Assembly: GCF_021347895.1 (NCBI RefSeq)
Contig: NC_067119.1
Coordinates: forward strand, 11,746,534 to 11,810,533
Length of the DNA stretch: 64,000 nucleotides
Direction: 5' to 3'
DNA from: Acanthochromis polyacanthus
Lineage: Eukaryota > Chordata > Actinopteri > Pomacentridae
Of this stretch, positions 37,128-47,500 are shown in pieces. Both the position numbers and the translations under genes were made by a program. The notes beneath the pieces were generated by a model, which made no database searches, was not told the origin of the DNA, and saw nothing but the letters and a program-made list of their open reading frames with translations. Each line of letters opens with the position of its first letter. The first letter of the stretch is position 1.

Positions 37128-40100
37128 CAGTTCAGAACATCAATGCCCCAGCAGCAAAAGCACTGTTCCCAACCATGCCTTGGCCTCACTCTTTGCTTGA
37201 AATGCAATGCATAAGACTGGCAGTTTTATCATATCTCAGTGTTTTCCAACTGTTGATTTACTTGTGGTGGTAAATGGCACAGCATGACCCATGTGCACGT
37301 AGAGATTCATGCAGTTTGAGGGGGAGAGTGAAACCCAGGTAGTTTCATGAAACTACAATTTACATTTGTCCTTTTATTGCCTCACATCCAAACTATTAGT
37401 AGATGCTACAATTTAAAGATGTTCCCTGAAGCCCTTACATGCATCTGCACATGCTACTAGGCAACAGAGGAGGTTTTGTGTAGCACACAAAACTCAGACA
37501 CAAAGGGAAAAAAAATGAAGAGAGTGACATAAGACATTCTACTATGAGATTTATTTACCAAACATGAAAACAAGTGACTCTCTTCATCTGGGTTGGTTGC
37601 ATAGAGACACACAATGACCTGCTAAATGTCAGGTGCACCAGAGCAACCAGTGAAAACGTTTAGTTGCACTTGACCGATTTTTAGCTGCATGTTCAACCAA
37701 AACGGTCGCTGGAGCCCTGTCTGGATGTGTGTATGAAAGCATGGCAATAGAAGGTGAAACTGAAAGCTTAAGTTTCACTGTGCATAATTTTCATTGGGTA
37801 TTAAATGACAATTTTTCAGAATTCATTGAGGAACGCGAGTTATTTATTGCTCTGTCTACATACATCACATTATACACTTGACACTGGGACTTTAATATGA
37901 CCGGTCTGGCAGTAGATGTTGTTAGGTTGGTCTTTCAAGGTGTGTGTTGGTTTAACTGAGTTCCACATTGTTTACTAAGAGGACATAAAAGGATGTTGCA
38001 TACACCACAGTGCCCATCCCTGAAATACATTCCTCTCAAATTACAGTACAAAACACCTTGGTCTTGAGAATTTTGAATCCAAAAACAGGCTTATGTGTCA
38101 CAAAATGTTAAAACCCCAAGTTATATACACCACTGTTCTTTTTGCATCATAAAGAAATTACAGATGGGGCTGGAGCTTTTAAGTCATATGAGCAATGTTA
38201 GCATCTAATGATGGCTATGGAGCTTGTGACATTTCCCAAAAGCTTTCCACTGTGCACACTCTGCAGTCTGTTCATGTGCCCTGTGGTTACCATCATTTAA
38301 TCTCAAAGCACACTCTTGGCAGCTACTTTACACAGGACCATGCTGATAAAGATAATATTCTCAGGCAATACCAAGGCAAAGTTTCTTCTACTTTGTAAAG
38401 ATTAACAAGCTTTTATTTCAAGTATTTCCTTGCCTTTAGTGGACAGCTGAAGGTTGCCACATGTCACTCCTGATTACTGTTTTCATAATGTGGGTGTTGT
38501 GAAGCCTTTTGAAACTGTAAAAATGATTACAGGCTGCACAGATAAACTTGACAGCTAATCTTTGGAAATTAAATTCCTGAAGCACCCTTGAGGTTTCCCC
38601 TCTTTTTTTGTGCTACATGAAAGCAAGGCGTAACTCTATTTCAGGTAACAATTACAGCAATGCTATCTTTACACTGACCTGATTCCACAGGCCACCTGGT
38701 ATGGTGTGGTCTTCCAGGACTCAGCCTCCACCACCTTTCCATCGGGCAGGGTCACCTTGATAGGTTTGCTATCCTTTGCAGCCCTCTCTGCCATCAGAGC
38801 GTCATGCTCAGCCTTCAACTTTGTGTACAAAGTCAGACGCTCATCAATGTATTGAGGAGCCGGCGACAGCTAGACAGAGACAAAAAAGTTGCATGTCAAC
38901 CGGAGGACGGTAAATAAAATACTGTCACTGTGCATAACTTTGATTGTGATTTATCTACGCAACCTATTTACATCCTTCCAAGTAAACAAAGTTAATTGAT
39001 CACAGTCCTGCTCCATTTCACATCTTACCAATCACTCAAGCGTTACAAGTGGTTGATACAAAATACATAAAATTTCGTTTTTCTCACTACTTACTCCTCA
39101 GCATACTTCATCGTCTACTTTATACATGTATGGTACACACAACAGGACAAAATAGTGAGAGCATAAATATGCACCAACATGTTACTTGGCCTGTACTGCA
39201 CTGAGGAACTGAAATCAATATCTCAAATTAACAGTTTGTTTTGGATTTTTGACATGTTTTCTGTCCTGAAACACAACTTCATTACTGCTGTAACTATCCC
39301 AATGTGACAATTATTCATTGCATTTCACATTGTGTTTCCAGATAGAATATTCTCACTATGCTTGTATCTGATCTAAAACCTGAATAACCATGAAGCCAGT
39401 GAGTGGCCACATTCATATATGTGAGCAAACGACGACAGAGAGCTCCACAAACATTCACCACAATTCAAGTTCTTTAAAAAAAAAAAAATCAAGTTATTCT
39501 TATGCCATCTAATAATAGCACCTGCATACTTTCTGGCACGTAAATTTAGTCACTCACCTCTGCCCTGCCTCCAGAGTCCCCAGCAGCATTTTTAGCCTTC
39601 TTCTTTCCACCATCTTTACCACTTTCAGCTCCACCCTGTCCAAACATGACCCCATGAGGTTGTCAAACAATCAAAATTAACTGGGGTCATAGACATGTTT
39701 AGCATGAAGCTTCAAGGACAGCATTTCTCTGCATATATACACACCTATATAATGCTTTAGTCAACAATAGCACAGCTAACACACAGTAAACAAAAGACAT
39801 TTCAAACAACACACAAAGTGATTTCCAGGAGAGAAATAAGGTTGATTTTACAAAATTACTTCTCAAGATTAAATATTGGGATTGGGATCCTACAGTGTTA
39901 ATTATTTATTTATTAAGTGAATTTACCTGAATAAAATACATAATGACATTATTCAAATATGTTATTTCAGTGGCCTTCCTTGCAAGTAGTTAAAATTAAT
40001 ACGGTAATATCAGAACATGTCAAAACCTGCCACAAAAGCTGCTGAGGAAAATCCAGAATAGAGGTGATCTACCACGGTTTCTCAACATTAAATACACACT

Positions 40101-40644
40101 TGAGCAATTTGTGGAATGACAAACCACTATTTAAGAGAGTATTTTTAATGAAAGATTATCTGCTTAGTGCACTGGGAGTGTGCCGATTCAAAATGTGAAC
40201 CTCTGCGATTCATACAATACCCTAAACGTTGGTATGGCGTGCGTAAGCCTACTAATAGACAAAGAAACATTAAATTGACTGAATTTTGAATTGAGTTTGG
40301 CGGAAGTCCCACTCTGCTAGCACGGTTAGCAAACCGTACTAGCCGCATGGATTGGCATAAATGTTACGTGGCACAATATAACACATTGTTACATTGAAAC
40401 AACAATGAAACCATAACTTATTAGCAGGAGGATAACAGTCTAGGTAAAGTACTTTTAAAGGCTCAGAACGTTAGCAACACATTGCTGATGGCTAAATTAC
40501 AGCAAGAACATAACTACAAGCTAGGCTACCTGCTAACTAGCTAACAGGATCTAAATGCAGCCTGTTAAGAGTCTAAAGTTTCACCTTGTTGCCTTCGTTC
40601 ACTTGCAATTCGCTCATTTTCTCCACGACAGTCTGTTCAGCCAT
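20579..40644 (-). CDS. tars1: Cytosolic threonyl-tRNA synthetase, 19 coding exons
   Basis: The product charges tRNA-Thr with threonine in the cytosol, using ATP, and edits mischarged Ser-tRNA-Thr. Joining 19 exons (40644-40585, 39635-39558, 38869-38679, 35772-35649, 34845-34721, 33952-33835, 33751-33687, 32915-32837, 32599-32453, 31711-31613, 30300-30134, 29359-29197, 27674-27537, 25591-25514, 25427-25327, 24010-23906, 23664-23592, 20951-20837, 20727-20579) gives 2,175 nt, or 724 residues plus TGA, close to the vertebrate family length. Every junction is GT/AG and keeps frame. Domains: lysine-rich N-terminus 1-46, TGS about 81-145, editing domain about 150-300 (HSSAH at 155-159, C262, H266), class II core about 320-605 (Zn ligands C414, H465, H591; motif 2 R443; motif 3 R600), anticodon-binding domain about 615-724. 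There are no stops or frameshifts. Length, exon 1 and the lack of a transit peptide point to the cytosolic paralogue rather than tars2. Confidence 0.98.
20837..20951 (-). CDS. tars1: tars1 exon 18 (residues 638-676, anticodon-binding domain)
   Basis: A 115-nt exon, acceptor GGCAG, donor GTCAGT, phase 1. It encodes [20 protein letters not shown], then [17 protein letters not shown]. The preceding intron is 2.6 kb and holds the MITE at 22,721-23,241. Confidence 0.97.
22721..23241. mobile_element. MITE-like element in tars1 intron 17
   Basis: The ends are GGCTGCACAATTA and its complement TAATTGTGCAGCC. Imperfect pairing continues inward (CAGAATTACAATT against AATCACAATTCTG). It is about 521 bp, AT-rich inside, and has no coding capacity. 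No convincing target duplication was found. The superfamily is unassigned. Confidence 0.7.
23592..23664 (-). CDS. tars1: tars1 exon 17 (residues 613-637, start of anticodon-binding domain)
   Basis: A 73-nt exon, acceptor TTCAG, donor GTAAGC. It encodes [18 protein letters not shown] and CEEYAEK, the first strand of the HGTP-type anticodon-binding domain. Confidence 0.97.
23906..24010 (-). CDS. tars1: tars1 exon 16 (residues 578-613, third zinc ligand and motif 3)
   Basis: A 105-nt exon, acceptor TTTAG, donor GTTTGC, phase 2. It encodes [21 protein letters not shown]591 of HRAILG is the third zinc ligand, and ERM with R600 is motif 3. It ends with LTENYGGK. Confidence 0.98.
24595..25168. mobile_element. 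Nonautonomous DNA transposon carrying a RecQ-like helicase fragment
   Basis: The ends are 19-bp terminal inverted repeats, TAGCCTAGCCGYGCTAGAC. CATTGGCAT is directly repeated at 24,586-24,594 and 25,169-25,177, which looks like a 9-bp target duplication. Total length is 574 bp. It lies in a tars1 intron between exons 15 and 16. On the plus strand a 64-codon frame (24,819-25,013) includes [20 protein letters not shown] followed by [14 protein letters not shown], which resembles motifs 0 and I of RecQ-family helicases. The element's superfamily is not clear: a 9-bp duplication is usual for Mutator-like elements and 8 bp for hAT. Confidence 0.8.
24819..25013 (+). pseudogene. RecQ-type helicase motif 0/I fragment
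   Basis: The reading frame contains an LKDKQRTAL motif 0-like stretch and a Walker A loop, [17 protein letters not shown], the RecQ signature (compare LPTGxGKSxxYQLPA in the family). It stops after [11 protein letters not shown], so motifs Ia-VI, the zinc-binding and winged-helix domains are all absent. The frame lies wholly inside the terminal-inverted-repeat element, is antisense to tars1, and cannot encode a working helicase. Confidence 0.75.
25327..25427 (-). CDS. tars1: tars1 exon 15 (residues 545-578)
   Basis: A 101-nt exon, acceptor TACAG, donor GTAACT, phase 2. It encodes [19 protein letters not shown] and [13 protein letters not shown]. The intron that follows contains the helicase-fragment element at 24,595-25,168. 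Confidence 0.98.
25514..25591 (-). CDS. tars1: tars1 exon 14 (residues 519-544)
   Basis: A 78-nt exon, acceptor TACAG, donor GTGAGC. It encodes [16 protein letters not shown] and [10 protein letters not shown], which lines the active site. Confidence 0.97.
27537..27674 (-). CDS. tars1: tars1 exon 13 (residues 473-518)
   Basis: A 138-nt exon, acceptor CCCAG, donor GTAATC. It encodes [20 protein letters not shown] and [13 protein letters not shown], then IWDQAEK, part of the class II core. Confidence 0.98.
29197..29359 (-). CDS. tars1: tars1 exon 12 (residues 418-472, motif 2)
   Basis: A 163-nt exon, acceptor ACCAG, donor GTGAGG. It carries motif 2 ([21 protein letters not shown]443) and QQDDAHIFC, whose H465 is the second zinc ligand. 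Confidence 0.98.
30134..30300 (-). CDS. tars1: tars1 exon 11 (residues 363-418, first zinc ligand)
   Basis: A 167-nt exon, acceptor GACAG, donor GTGAGA, phase 2. It encodes [31 protein letters not shown] and KPMNCPGH. C414 in MNCPGH is the cysteine ligand of the active-site zinc that recognises threonine. Confidence 0.98.
31613..31711 (-). CDS. tars1: tars1 exon 10 (residues 330-362, motif 1 region)
   Basis: A 99-nt exon, acceptor TTCAG, donor GTAAGT. It encodes the start of the class II core, including [17 protein letters not shown] and LIEFIR, the usual motif 1 neighbourhood of ThrRS. Confidence 0.97.
32453..32599 (-). CDS. tars1: tars1 exon 9 (residues 281-329)
   Basis: A 147-nt exon, acceptor GCCAG, donor GTAGGA. 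It encodes [20 protein letters not shown] and [17 protein letters not shown], then NRDHRKLGR. This is the link from editing domain to catalytic core and it is very highly conserved. Confidence 0.98.
32837..32915 (-). CDS. tars1: tars1 exon 8 (residues 254-280, editing-site Cys/His)
   Basis: A 79-nt exon, acceptor TTCAG, donor GTTAGT. It encodes [20 protein letters not shown]262 and H266 match the Cys and His that complete the editing pocket in the family. Confidence 0.97.
33687..33751 (-). CDS. tars1: tars1 exon 7 (residues 233-254)
   Basis: A 65-nt exon, acceptor TGCAG, donor GTGAGT, ending in phase 2. It encodes [13 protein letters not shown] and TPTTTVY. Confidence 0.96.
33835..33952 (-). 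CDS. tars1: tars1 exon 6 (residues 193-232, editing domain)
   Basis: A 118-nt exon, acceptor CACAG, donor GTATCT. It encodes [19 protein letters not shown] and then [16 protein letters not shown], the helical part of the editing domain. Confidence 0.97.
34721..34845 (-). CDS. tars1: tars1 exon 5 (residues 152-193, editing domain)
   Basis: A 125-nt exon, acceptor TTTAG, donor GTGAGT. It opens with [16 protein letters not shown]155 and H159 correspond to the two histidines of the ThrRS editing pocket. It continues with [16 protein letters not shown]. Confidence 0.97.
35649..35772 (-). CDS. tars1: tars1 exon 4 (residues 110-151, end of TGS domain)
   Basis: A 124-nt exon, acceptor TACAG, donor GTAAGT. 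It encodes [13 protein letters not shown], then [18 protein letters not shown], the rest of the TGS domain. The intron before it is about 2.9 kb. Confidence 0.97.
37100..37125. repeat. Poly(T) run, 26 nt, in tars1 intron 3
   Basis: Twenty-six consecutive T residues followed by AACAG. On the tars1 strand it is an A-run. No SINE head was found beside it. Confidence 0.9.
38679..38869 (-). CDS. tars1: tars1 exon 3 (residues 47-110, start of TGS domain)
   Basis: A 191-nt exon from acceptor GTCTAG to donor GTCAGT, ending in phase 2. It encodes the helical linker ([17 protein letters not shown]) and the start of the TGS domain ([11 protein letters not shown], residues 81-91, then [13 protein letters not shown]). 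Confidence 0.96.
39558..39635 (-). CDS. tars1: tars1 exon 2 (residues 21-46)
   Basis: A 78-nt in-frame exon between acceptor GACAG and donor GTGAGT. It encodes a Gly/Lys-rich low-complexity segment including DGGKKKAKN, like the basic N-terminal extension of vertebrate cytosolic enzymes, which is thought to help RNA or complex binding. Confidence 0.9.
40585..40644 (-). CDS. tars1: tars1 exon 1 (residues 1-20)
   Basis: It starts at the ATG at 40644-40642 with [14 protein letters not shown], ends in AAG before donor GTGAAA, and leaves phase 0. It is short and polar. This start was chosen because it heads an open frame ending at a good donor just below a GC-rich promoter-like stretch. The N-terminus is the least conserved part of the family, so this exon is less secure than the others. 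Confidence 0.85.
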
Positions 40645-40800
40645 GACAAGTAAAAAGCTACCCCACTTTCGGAGATAACTTTAGCCGGTGTGATGTGTCC
40701 GTGCTGCGGGCTGTCACGGTGCCGGTGAGGGCTGATGACGTCTCCCGGATATTCTGATGCAACATTGCTGCGTTAAAGGCGGTGCTTCATACGACAGACA
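40645..40800 (-). promoter_or_regulatory. tars1: tars1 promoter/5'UTR with ATF4-type composite site and CRE-like site
   Basis: This stretch upstream of the tars1 ATG is richer in G+C and CpG than its surroundings. It contains TGATGCAAC at 40,755-40,763, which fits the C/EBP-ATF response element TGATGNAAN used by ATF4, and TGATGACGTC at 40,733-40,742, which contains a CRE core. Aminoacyl-tRNA synthetase genes are known ATF4 targets in the amino-acid response. The motifs are seen directly; their use is inferred. The transcription start cannot be placed from sequence alone. Confidence 0.6.
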
Positions 40801-41098
40801 ATATCTGTTGTTCCCCTAATGAACTTTAAAACAAATTAATTTAAAAAAATTGAACCACTTTTATTTAGCTTTTGAACAAAATGCGTCATTGTGGTGACCT
40901 TAATTAAATTACTTATTAATTTTCAAGGTGAGTCAGATGAACTCATCCTCAGCCTCAGATTAGACTCTTGGTCTTCCTTTTCTGAGGCGGTCCTCATATC
41001 AGTTTCGTCATTCAACATTCGAAGTTTTTGCAATTTTCCGGAGTGACTGAAGTTCAGTTCTTAGAGTAACTGTGGTTTCTCATTACTTAGCTGATTGG

Positions 41099-41522
41099 TT
41101 CTTGCCATATTATGGAGTCTAACAGTTGTCAAACAGGGTTGTCAACTGAGTACCATCCTGACGTCTGTACAGCACAACTGATGGTCCCCAACCTCATTAA
41201 GAAGACAAGAAATTCCACAAATTAACCTTGACGAGGCACACCTGTGAATTGAAAATCTTTTCAGGTGACTACCTCATGAAGCTCACTGAGAGAAGGCCAA
41301 GAGTTTGCAAAGCTGTCATCAAAGCAAAGGGTGGCTACTTTGAAAAACAGAAAATATAGAACATGTTTTGACTTATTTCACACTTTATTGTTTACTACAT
41401 AATTCCATATGTGTTCATTCATAGTTTTGATGCCTTCAGTGAGAATCTACAATGAAAAATAGTCATGAAATAAAGAAGAACCATGAAATGGGAAGATGTG
41501 TCCTAACCTTTGACTGGTAGTG
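41099..41522 (+). mobile_element. Truncated Tc1-like nonautonomous element
   Basis: The right part of a very common teleost Tc1-type element, recognised by GGTGACTACCTCATGAAGCT, then GGGTGGCTACTTTGAAAA, and the terminal CCTTTGACTGGTAGTGTA, which corresponds to the ACTGGTACTGTA terminal repeat. The left terminal repeat is missing, so the copy is 5'-truncated and inactive. It lies about 450 bp upstream of the tars1 start codon. Confidence 0.85.
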
Positions 41523-41529
41523 TACATAA

Positions 41530-44500
41530 TTTAAATGCATACCATTTTAAGACCACCACCTTCCGATTTAACATAAGATAACAGATATTCTGCAAGTTTT
41601 ACTTCTCTATATATAATATAAATAATGGTCTAAATTAAATTATAAGACCTTCACTGCCAGGAGTATAATCATGAAAAACATTTTTTGCTTGTTTTTTATT
41701 TTCTTTTTTATTTTGTTGGTCTAATAGGATGCAATAATACAGTACAATACATACTAAAAATACTGGGAGCAGCCTACCAGTGCAGACATAATACTGTGGA
41801 CATGACCTCAGTTTGCTCAGTGGAAAGTGTGGTTCTAATTAGCTTAAAGTGTCAACACCCCAGCAAAGACTTCTATTTAGTCAGCGAGCACAGATTCCTG
41901 AGAAAATACAGCTTAATTATCTCTGCAATATTGATTCTCGGTGAAGAGAAGGGGAAACAAACAGGCCATATCTGAATCATTTCTTGCTCTTGCACAACAT
42001 ACTTGTTGACAGCAGGGTGATCATACTCTGAACTGGTGAAGCTGGCTACATGTTTTCATTACCAGCATCTCATTTCGCTGTTCAACGCTCTTACAACCAA
42101 AGGACCTAAAGTGCTCAGTGCTGTTATTTCTGGCTCGGGCAAAAACCTGCACACACAGTGCTCAGTGGCACATTTGGGCACATGACTTCATGACCACCAA
42201 TTTAGACAAAAGGATCTCTGAATCTAACAGAACAGTGATTTCTTCTTTTCTTCATATTTCTTATAGTGATCTGAAATTACTGTTGTATTTTAAACACAGC
42301 GGAATTATTGCTGACACGGTTGCCCAGAGGGGACATGAGTAAGATGCTGCGTAGGCATTATTAGACCCGCGTTGATCAGGATTGAAGTCCTTTCTTCTTT
42401 TTAGTCTGAAATGTGCTTTCTTTCTCCTCAGTACCAGGTGATTTTTCAGTGCACCATCCTGCATCCCTCAAGGCTCACAGCTCCGGTGTTATCATCAAGT
42501 TTGAGAGTTCTATTCTTACGGAGCAACTTTTTGAATATAACATTATTTGTGATGTGGGAGGAAAAAAGAAAAGGGGGAAAGTGAGGTCTTGATGCACACT
42601 GTTCTGCCACCAACATTTGGTTTCACTTCAGCTTTCAATTCAGTTGCCAGTAGCAACTGCTTCTCCACTAGTTGCAGTTAAATGATGTTGTAATGCCCTT
42701 GTTGGAACATTATCTGTAGGTGTTGTGTTATTATTGCCATTTTGTGATGGTTGTTTTGATCAGTTTACTGCTAACAAGCAAGCCAGTTCTCTAGCTGTTT
42801 AAGGCCATAGCATTGTAATGTAAAGATGTTTTCCCGAGGGACGATGTTACTATTCTAGATTAATTTAATTCTCAGTTAAATATATCTCATCTTCTCCTGA
42901 ATTCTAATCATCATCATTGAATGCATTATTTCACAGCAAAACCTGCATAGGGCAACTGCTGTCTTTATTTATCTTGATCTGTTTAACCTGCTCCATATTC
43001 ATGAGCCTTCACACATTGTTGTGTGTAAACTCCTGTTGGCTCATAAAGAATGCAGTGCAGAGTACAAGGTGCACAGGGACTGTGCAGCTGATGCTGAAAC
43101 CAGAGCTCTTGATTTATTTGTGGTTTATTTTTGGACTGGAAATTAAAGTACAGTGTGATGCCTTTTGTGAATTTTGTGAGAATATTATAGCTAAATAGTC
43201 CACAGAGTATAAAGTGTGGGTCTTGCAAAAATATTTTGCCTAATGATGAGAAAAGAGGCTTTAGATGACACGTGAATCTAGAAGTCATTTCTCTAACCTT
43301 TAATTTTACTTTTTCTTTCTGTTTATGCAAAACAAAAAAAAATTCCGATCCTTATGTAGATTTTAATGGCTTTTAAATCTAATTATGAAACCCTTATTGC
43401 GTTGTTGCTCAGATGTCCAACATATTCATTATAAAGCACTCTTATGTGTTTTTAATCTTTAAACAGATGAAGCTAATCTACATAATTTACACTCACAATG
43501 TAATCAAAATAACAAAGAACCGATTAATCTTGCGGCTGATTAGAAACATATCACTGATTGCCCTGCTTACTGAGAGAATATCTGATGCTATGTTTGCCCT
43601 ATATTTTCGTCTACCTTGCTTGAAGGCGGCAGACTTCAGACAACGTGTGCATTTCAATTATAGTCGAACAGTGGTTTTAAACTTCTGACACTCTCTGAGG
43701 GAATAAAGAAGAAGCTGAAGCTCACCGCAGTATCCTGCTGTTCTTGGCTTGTTGTGAGGAGAGGGAAGTCTTGAATAATTAACCTTCAAGCACTTGAAAA
43801 GTCAGGCACCATGTTCTATTTCTTGGCTCTGTTTTGGGCTTTGAACACTGTTCCTGTTTCAACTCAGACACATAGTGTGGTGTTGTTGATGTATAAGGTC
43901 TAAACAAGGCAGATTATATAAATGCAATAGAGCTATAGAGATATGCATGTCTTTTTAAATTATTGATCATGTATCTGTTACATTATAAAGATAAAAGTCA
44001 ATAATAAGAGTCACATTTTTAGTCTATCTTTTAAAAGTAATTTCTCTGCTCAGATTAAAACATGTAAAGCAAATGGATTTATATGGGTTTCTGATTTAAC
44101 CATTTCTTATGAGAGCTATGGTAAAATAGCAGCACTTTTATTTTCCATAAATAAAGTAGTGCATAAATGGATATAAAGGTGTGAGAAAGAGTGATGTGCA
44201 TTCTTATTATTTACAGCGAGAAAGTGAGAAAAGAGAAGAGAAGAGGCCTGTAAAAGTGGTTTTATTCAGGGAATCCCTGCTGTGGTCCGGATAAGATTTA
44301 TGTGCCATGTCAATATTCATTCTCTAATTATTTAGAGACACTCTGAATATTTCAAAATGCCTCTAAATATACCACTTGCCATTAGGTGTCAGTAGAGAAA
44401 CCTTGCAAAGGACAAACTCTAAGCCAGAATGTAATATACCAGCCAGTCTCCAACACTGTTTTCTGCCTGCAGTTTGCACTCCCCCACAATTCAGCAGCTG

Positions 44501-47500
44501 ACACTGTCACCTCCCTCACTGAAGTTTTGATATAGCCAGCGTTTGTCTACAGGCATCTCTGGAGATAGCAGCTCGGAGTTCCTGCCTCTTTCACTCTGAC
44601 TCACATTCAAAGGAAATTGCAGAGGTGAATACATGATGGGATTTGTTCCAAATGCATCATAAATATTTCATACGGCCATGATATATATATATTTATATAT
44701 ATATTTATATATTTTCAAACACACGCGATGAAATCCTAATTTCCTGCTATTGTCTGGGGAATACACTTCTTCACAAAAGAATTTCTAAGTGTTTGAGATG
44801 TCCAGTTTAAACAGCCTCAGTAATTCTTACCCACGGCCAACATCCACAAAATAGAGCCTTGAATTGATGATGCGTGCAAGATGCAAAATCTGAAGCTGTA
44901 AACAATGCAGATAGATAAGACTCGCTGTGGGAGCTGGAAGATGTTTTCAAATTCAGAGAGGATAAAACCTCTTAAGGGCACTTGATGAGGATCATCAACA
45001 CCAGAACAGAACAAATCCAGATTTAATAATACAGGTCAGAAAGTGAAAATATTCTTACAGAATGGTCTGAAAAATCCCAGTGTGTTCCTCCTCCAAGGGC
45101 GAGCTCCAGTATGAAAAATCACTGGCCTTCAGCTGCCCTCCATACTGGAAGAGGATGACACCGGGTCAGAGACAAGGGCAGAGAGATTTGCTGCTCACCC
45201 CGACCAGGCAGACAACCATCTGCTGCAAAATCCTTTAAGAGATGGTCCAATCCTCCCCAGGCGCTTCCTCAGAGCTGTCACACTTCTCCCACCAGCAGCC
45301 CTAACACTTGGTTTCCCATACTGACACACACACTGAGCTGGGTTTCCATCACTCCTGAGGACACTACACTGGCTTACATTCATTTCCCGGAGACGTATCC
45401 CAACCCTGATTCTAGCCACCTATTGCTCCATCTTATCCATAAACACAACATGAACCAAGTCTTCACCTTAAATTGCAATATTTTACCTCATGAGGACTTT
45501 TCTTGTCCCCAGAAGGCAGGTGGGTTCCCAGAATCCAACTGTGTAAATAGATTTTTGTCACCTGTGAAAGCAACCTCCCACACTGTATGTAATACACACA
45601 TACACAGTCACTTCTCACAGCTCAGTATGGCCGAGTGTGAAAAATTCTATTTCGATTTATTCTGTTTATTATGGCCAGAAGTATTGTGTCTTAATGCAAG
45701 CATTATCATAATGCAAATCTGAATCTTTTCTAATTATGACCCTTTTAGCTGCACATTATGGAGAAGATTTCTATTAACATTCTCTGTCTCATTTAACTCT
45801 GTGCTAATTGGATGAGTGTAATATGTTAGAATCAGCAATATGTCACAAAAGTAACATCCCCAAAGGTAAAAATTTCAGTTTTTAAAGTGACTGTGCCTCT
45901 TACATGGAACATTTTCAACAGTAATGTTTGTATTCAGAACCAATGAGCGGAAAAAGCTATAGTGCTAAAAAAAAAACAACTTTTGCCTTGACTTTCCAAA
46001 CTCAGCCTTTACTTTATTAGTCTGACAAAACACAATTTTTTAAATATTATTTCCAAACATTTTCCAAGGCGAACAGCGGCTTTATTGAAAGTATAGGTAC
46101 ATGTGCTTTTTCCTGTGTTTTTAGTCGACTTCAAATTTTAGTTAAGCTGAAGGTTATGGGAATCCTTAACCAAATAATTCACGTAAAAGTTACCTGTACC
46201 TGTGCAGCAGATTCAGCTGCAAAACGAATTCGTATTTATATTGTCCTAAAAAAAAGTTAGCAAACCAGCTAATAACATACTGTTGTTATTCTGCATTATT
46301 TAAATTCATTATTTATATTAATTGTTTCTTTAAGCAGCTTTTTTTTTTTACCACTAACAATAGTCTATTGTTCCTAACAAAACGGCAAACAAATTGTGAT
46401 GTCTGCAACTAACTCTCTTGTAAATACTTTATGCAAACCTCCTCATAGTGTATGAATGCAAATGACGTACTCAGAAATGACTCTTCTGATCCACATCAGC
46501 CCATTGTTACCCGCTCCTCTCCACAACACACACACATGCATCCACAGAGACACACACTCACAGGTCTGTTTCTGGGTCGTCTGCCTTCCTCTGTTGAGCT
46601 TCCTGCAGAGTTTCTGGTTCAGACAGAGGTGCTCCCTTTGAGTGGAAATTTAAATGCTGATGCACATGAAACACTTCTGACAGCAGTCAAATGAAGCACA
46701 ATAAACAGGAGGAGGAAAAAATAACAGCCTTCTTTTTTTTTCCAGAGGAGAAAGAAAATAAATATGCTCTCAAAAGTGTTTTAACACTGAGCTCGACTTG
46801 TTTTTATTCAAGGTGAATCATTCCCCAGAAATGTTTCCCTACTTAACGGCGAAGGGGAATGAAGATGTGAAATGTACTGCTATATTAGAGTAAAGTCTGC
46901 GTATTCAACTGCAAGCAACAAAACATACAAGAAATGCAATTTGTATAAGAGCAAACACCTATAAATAAACCATACACAATACCATTAAAAATGAAGGCGC
47001 ATTTCTGTGTGCAGTATTCCTTCAAAGCACGAGGACGGGTCACATCCCGAGCAGATGGTAGGGGGTCCAGATTATAGTGCTTAGACTGGCATCTCTGCAT
47101 TGCCACATAATGTCAAACACACCAATGGAAGGCTGCCTTTTCCAAGCACAGCATGCTGCCAGGAGAGAGGCTAAACAGCAGAGGCAGAACACAGGAGGGA
47201 GGAAAAAAAAATCAAGGCATTAAGCTTTTTTTTTCTCCCGCTTGCATTTTTGTAAGAAATGAGAATCAGTCGACGTGGAAGACAATATAATATACATCAC
47301 ATCGCACCCCGAGGAACATTTATTGGCTTTTTCCTGCAGCCAGGGGTGATGGCAGATCAACTGGTCGTGGTTAGTTTGAGGGGCAGAGACAGGGAAGGAG
47401 GCGTGATAGAAGGATTAGGCCCGAATCTAGTCCCTTATCATTCAGTTCAGTCTGCTGGCTCAGCAGCAGTAAGCAAATTGAAACTAACAGGATCTTGCTG

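Noticed and set aside
40645..41098. Divergent gene sharing the tars1 promoter
   Set aside because: No plus-strand exon with a plausible start and donor was found before the Tc1-type relic at 41.1 kb.
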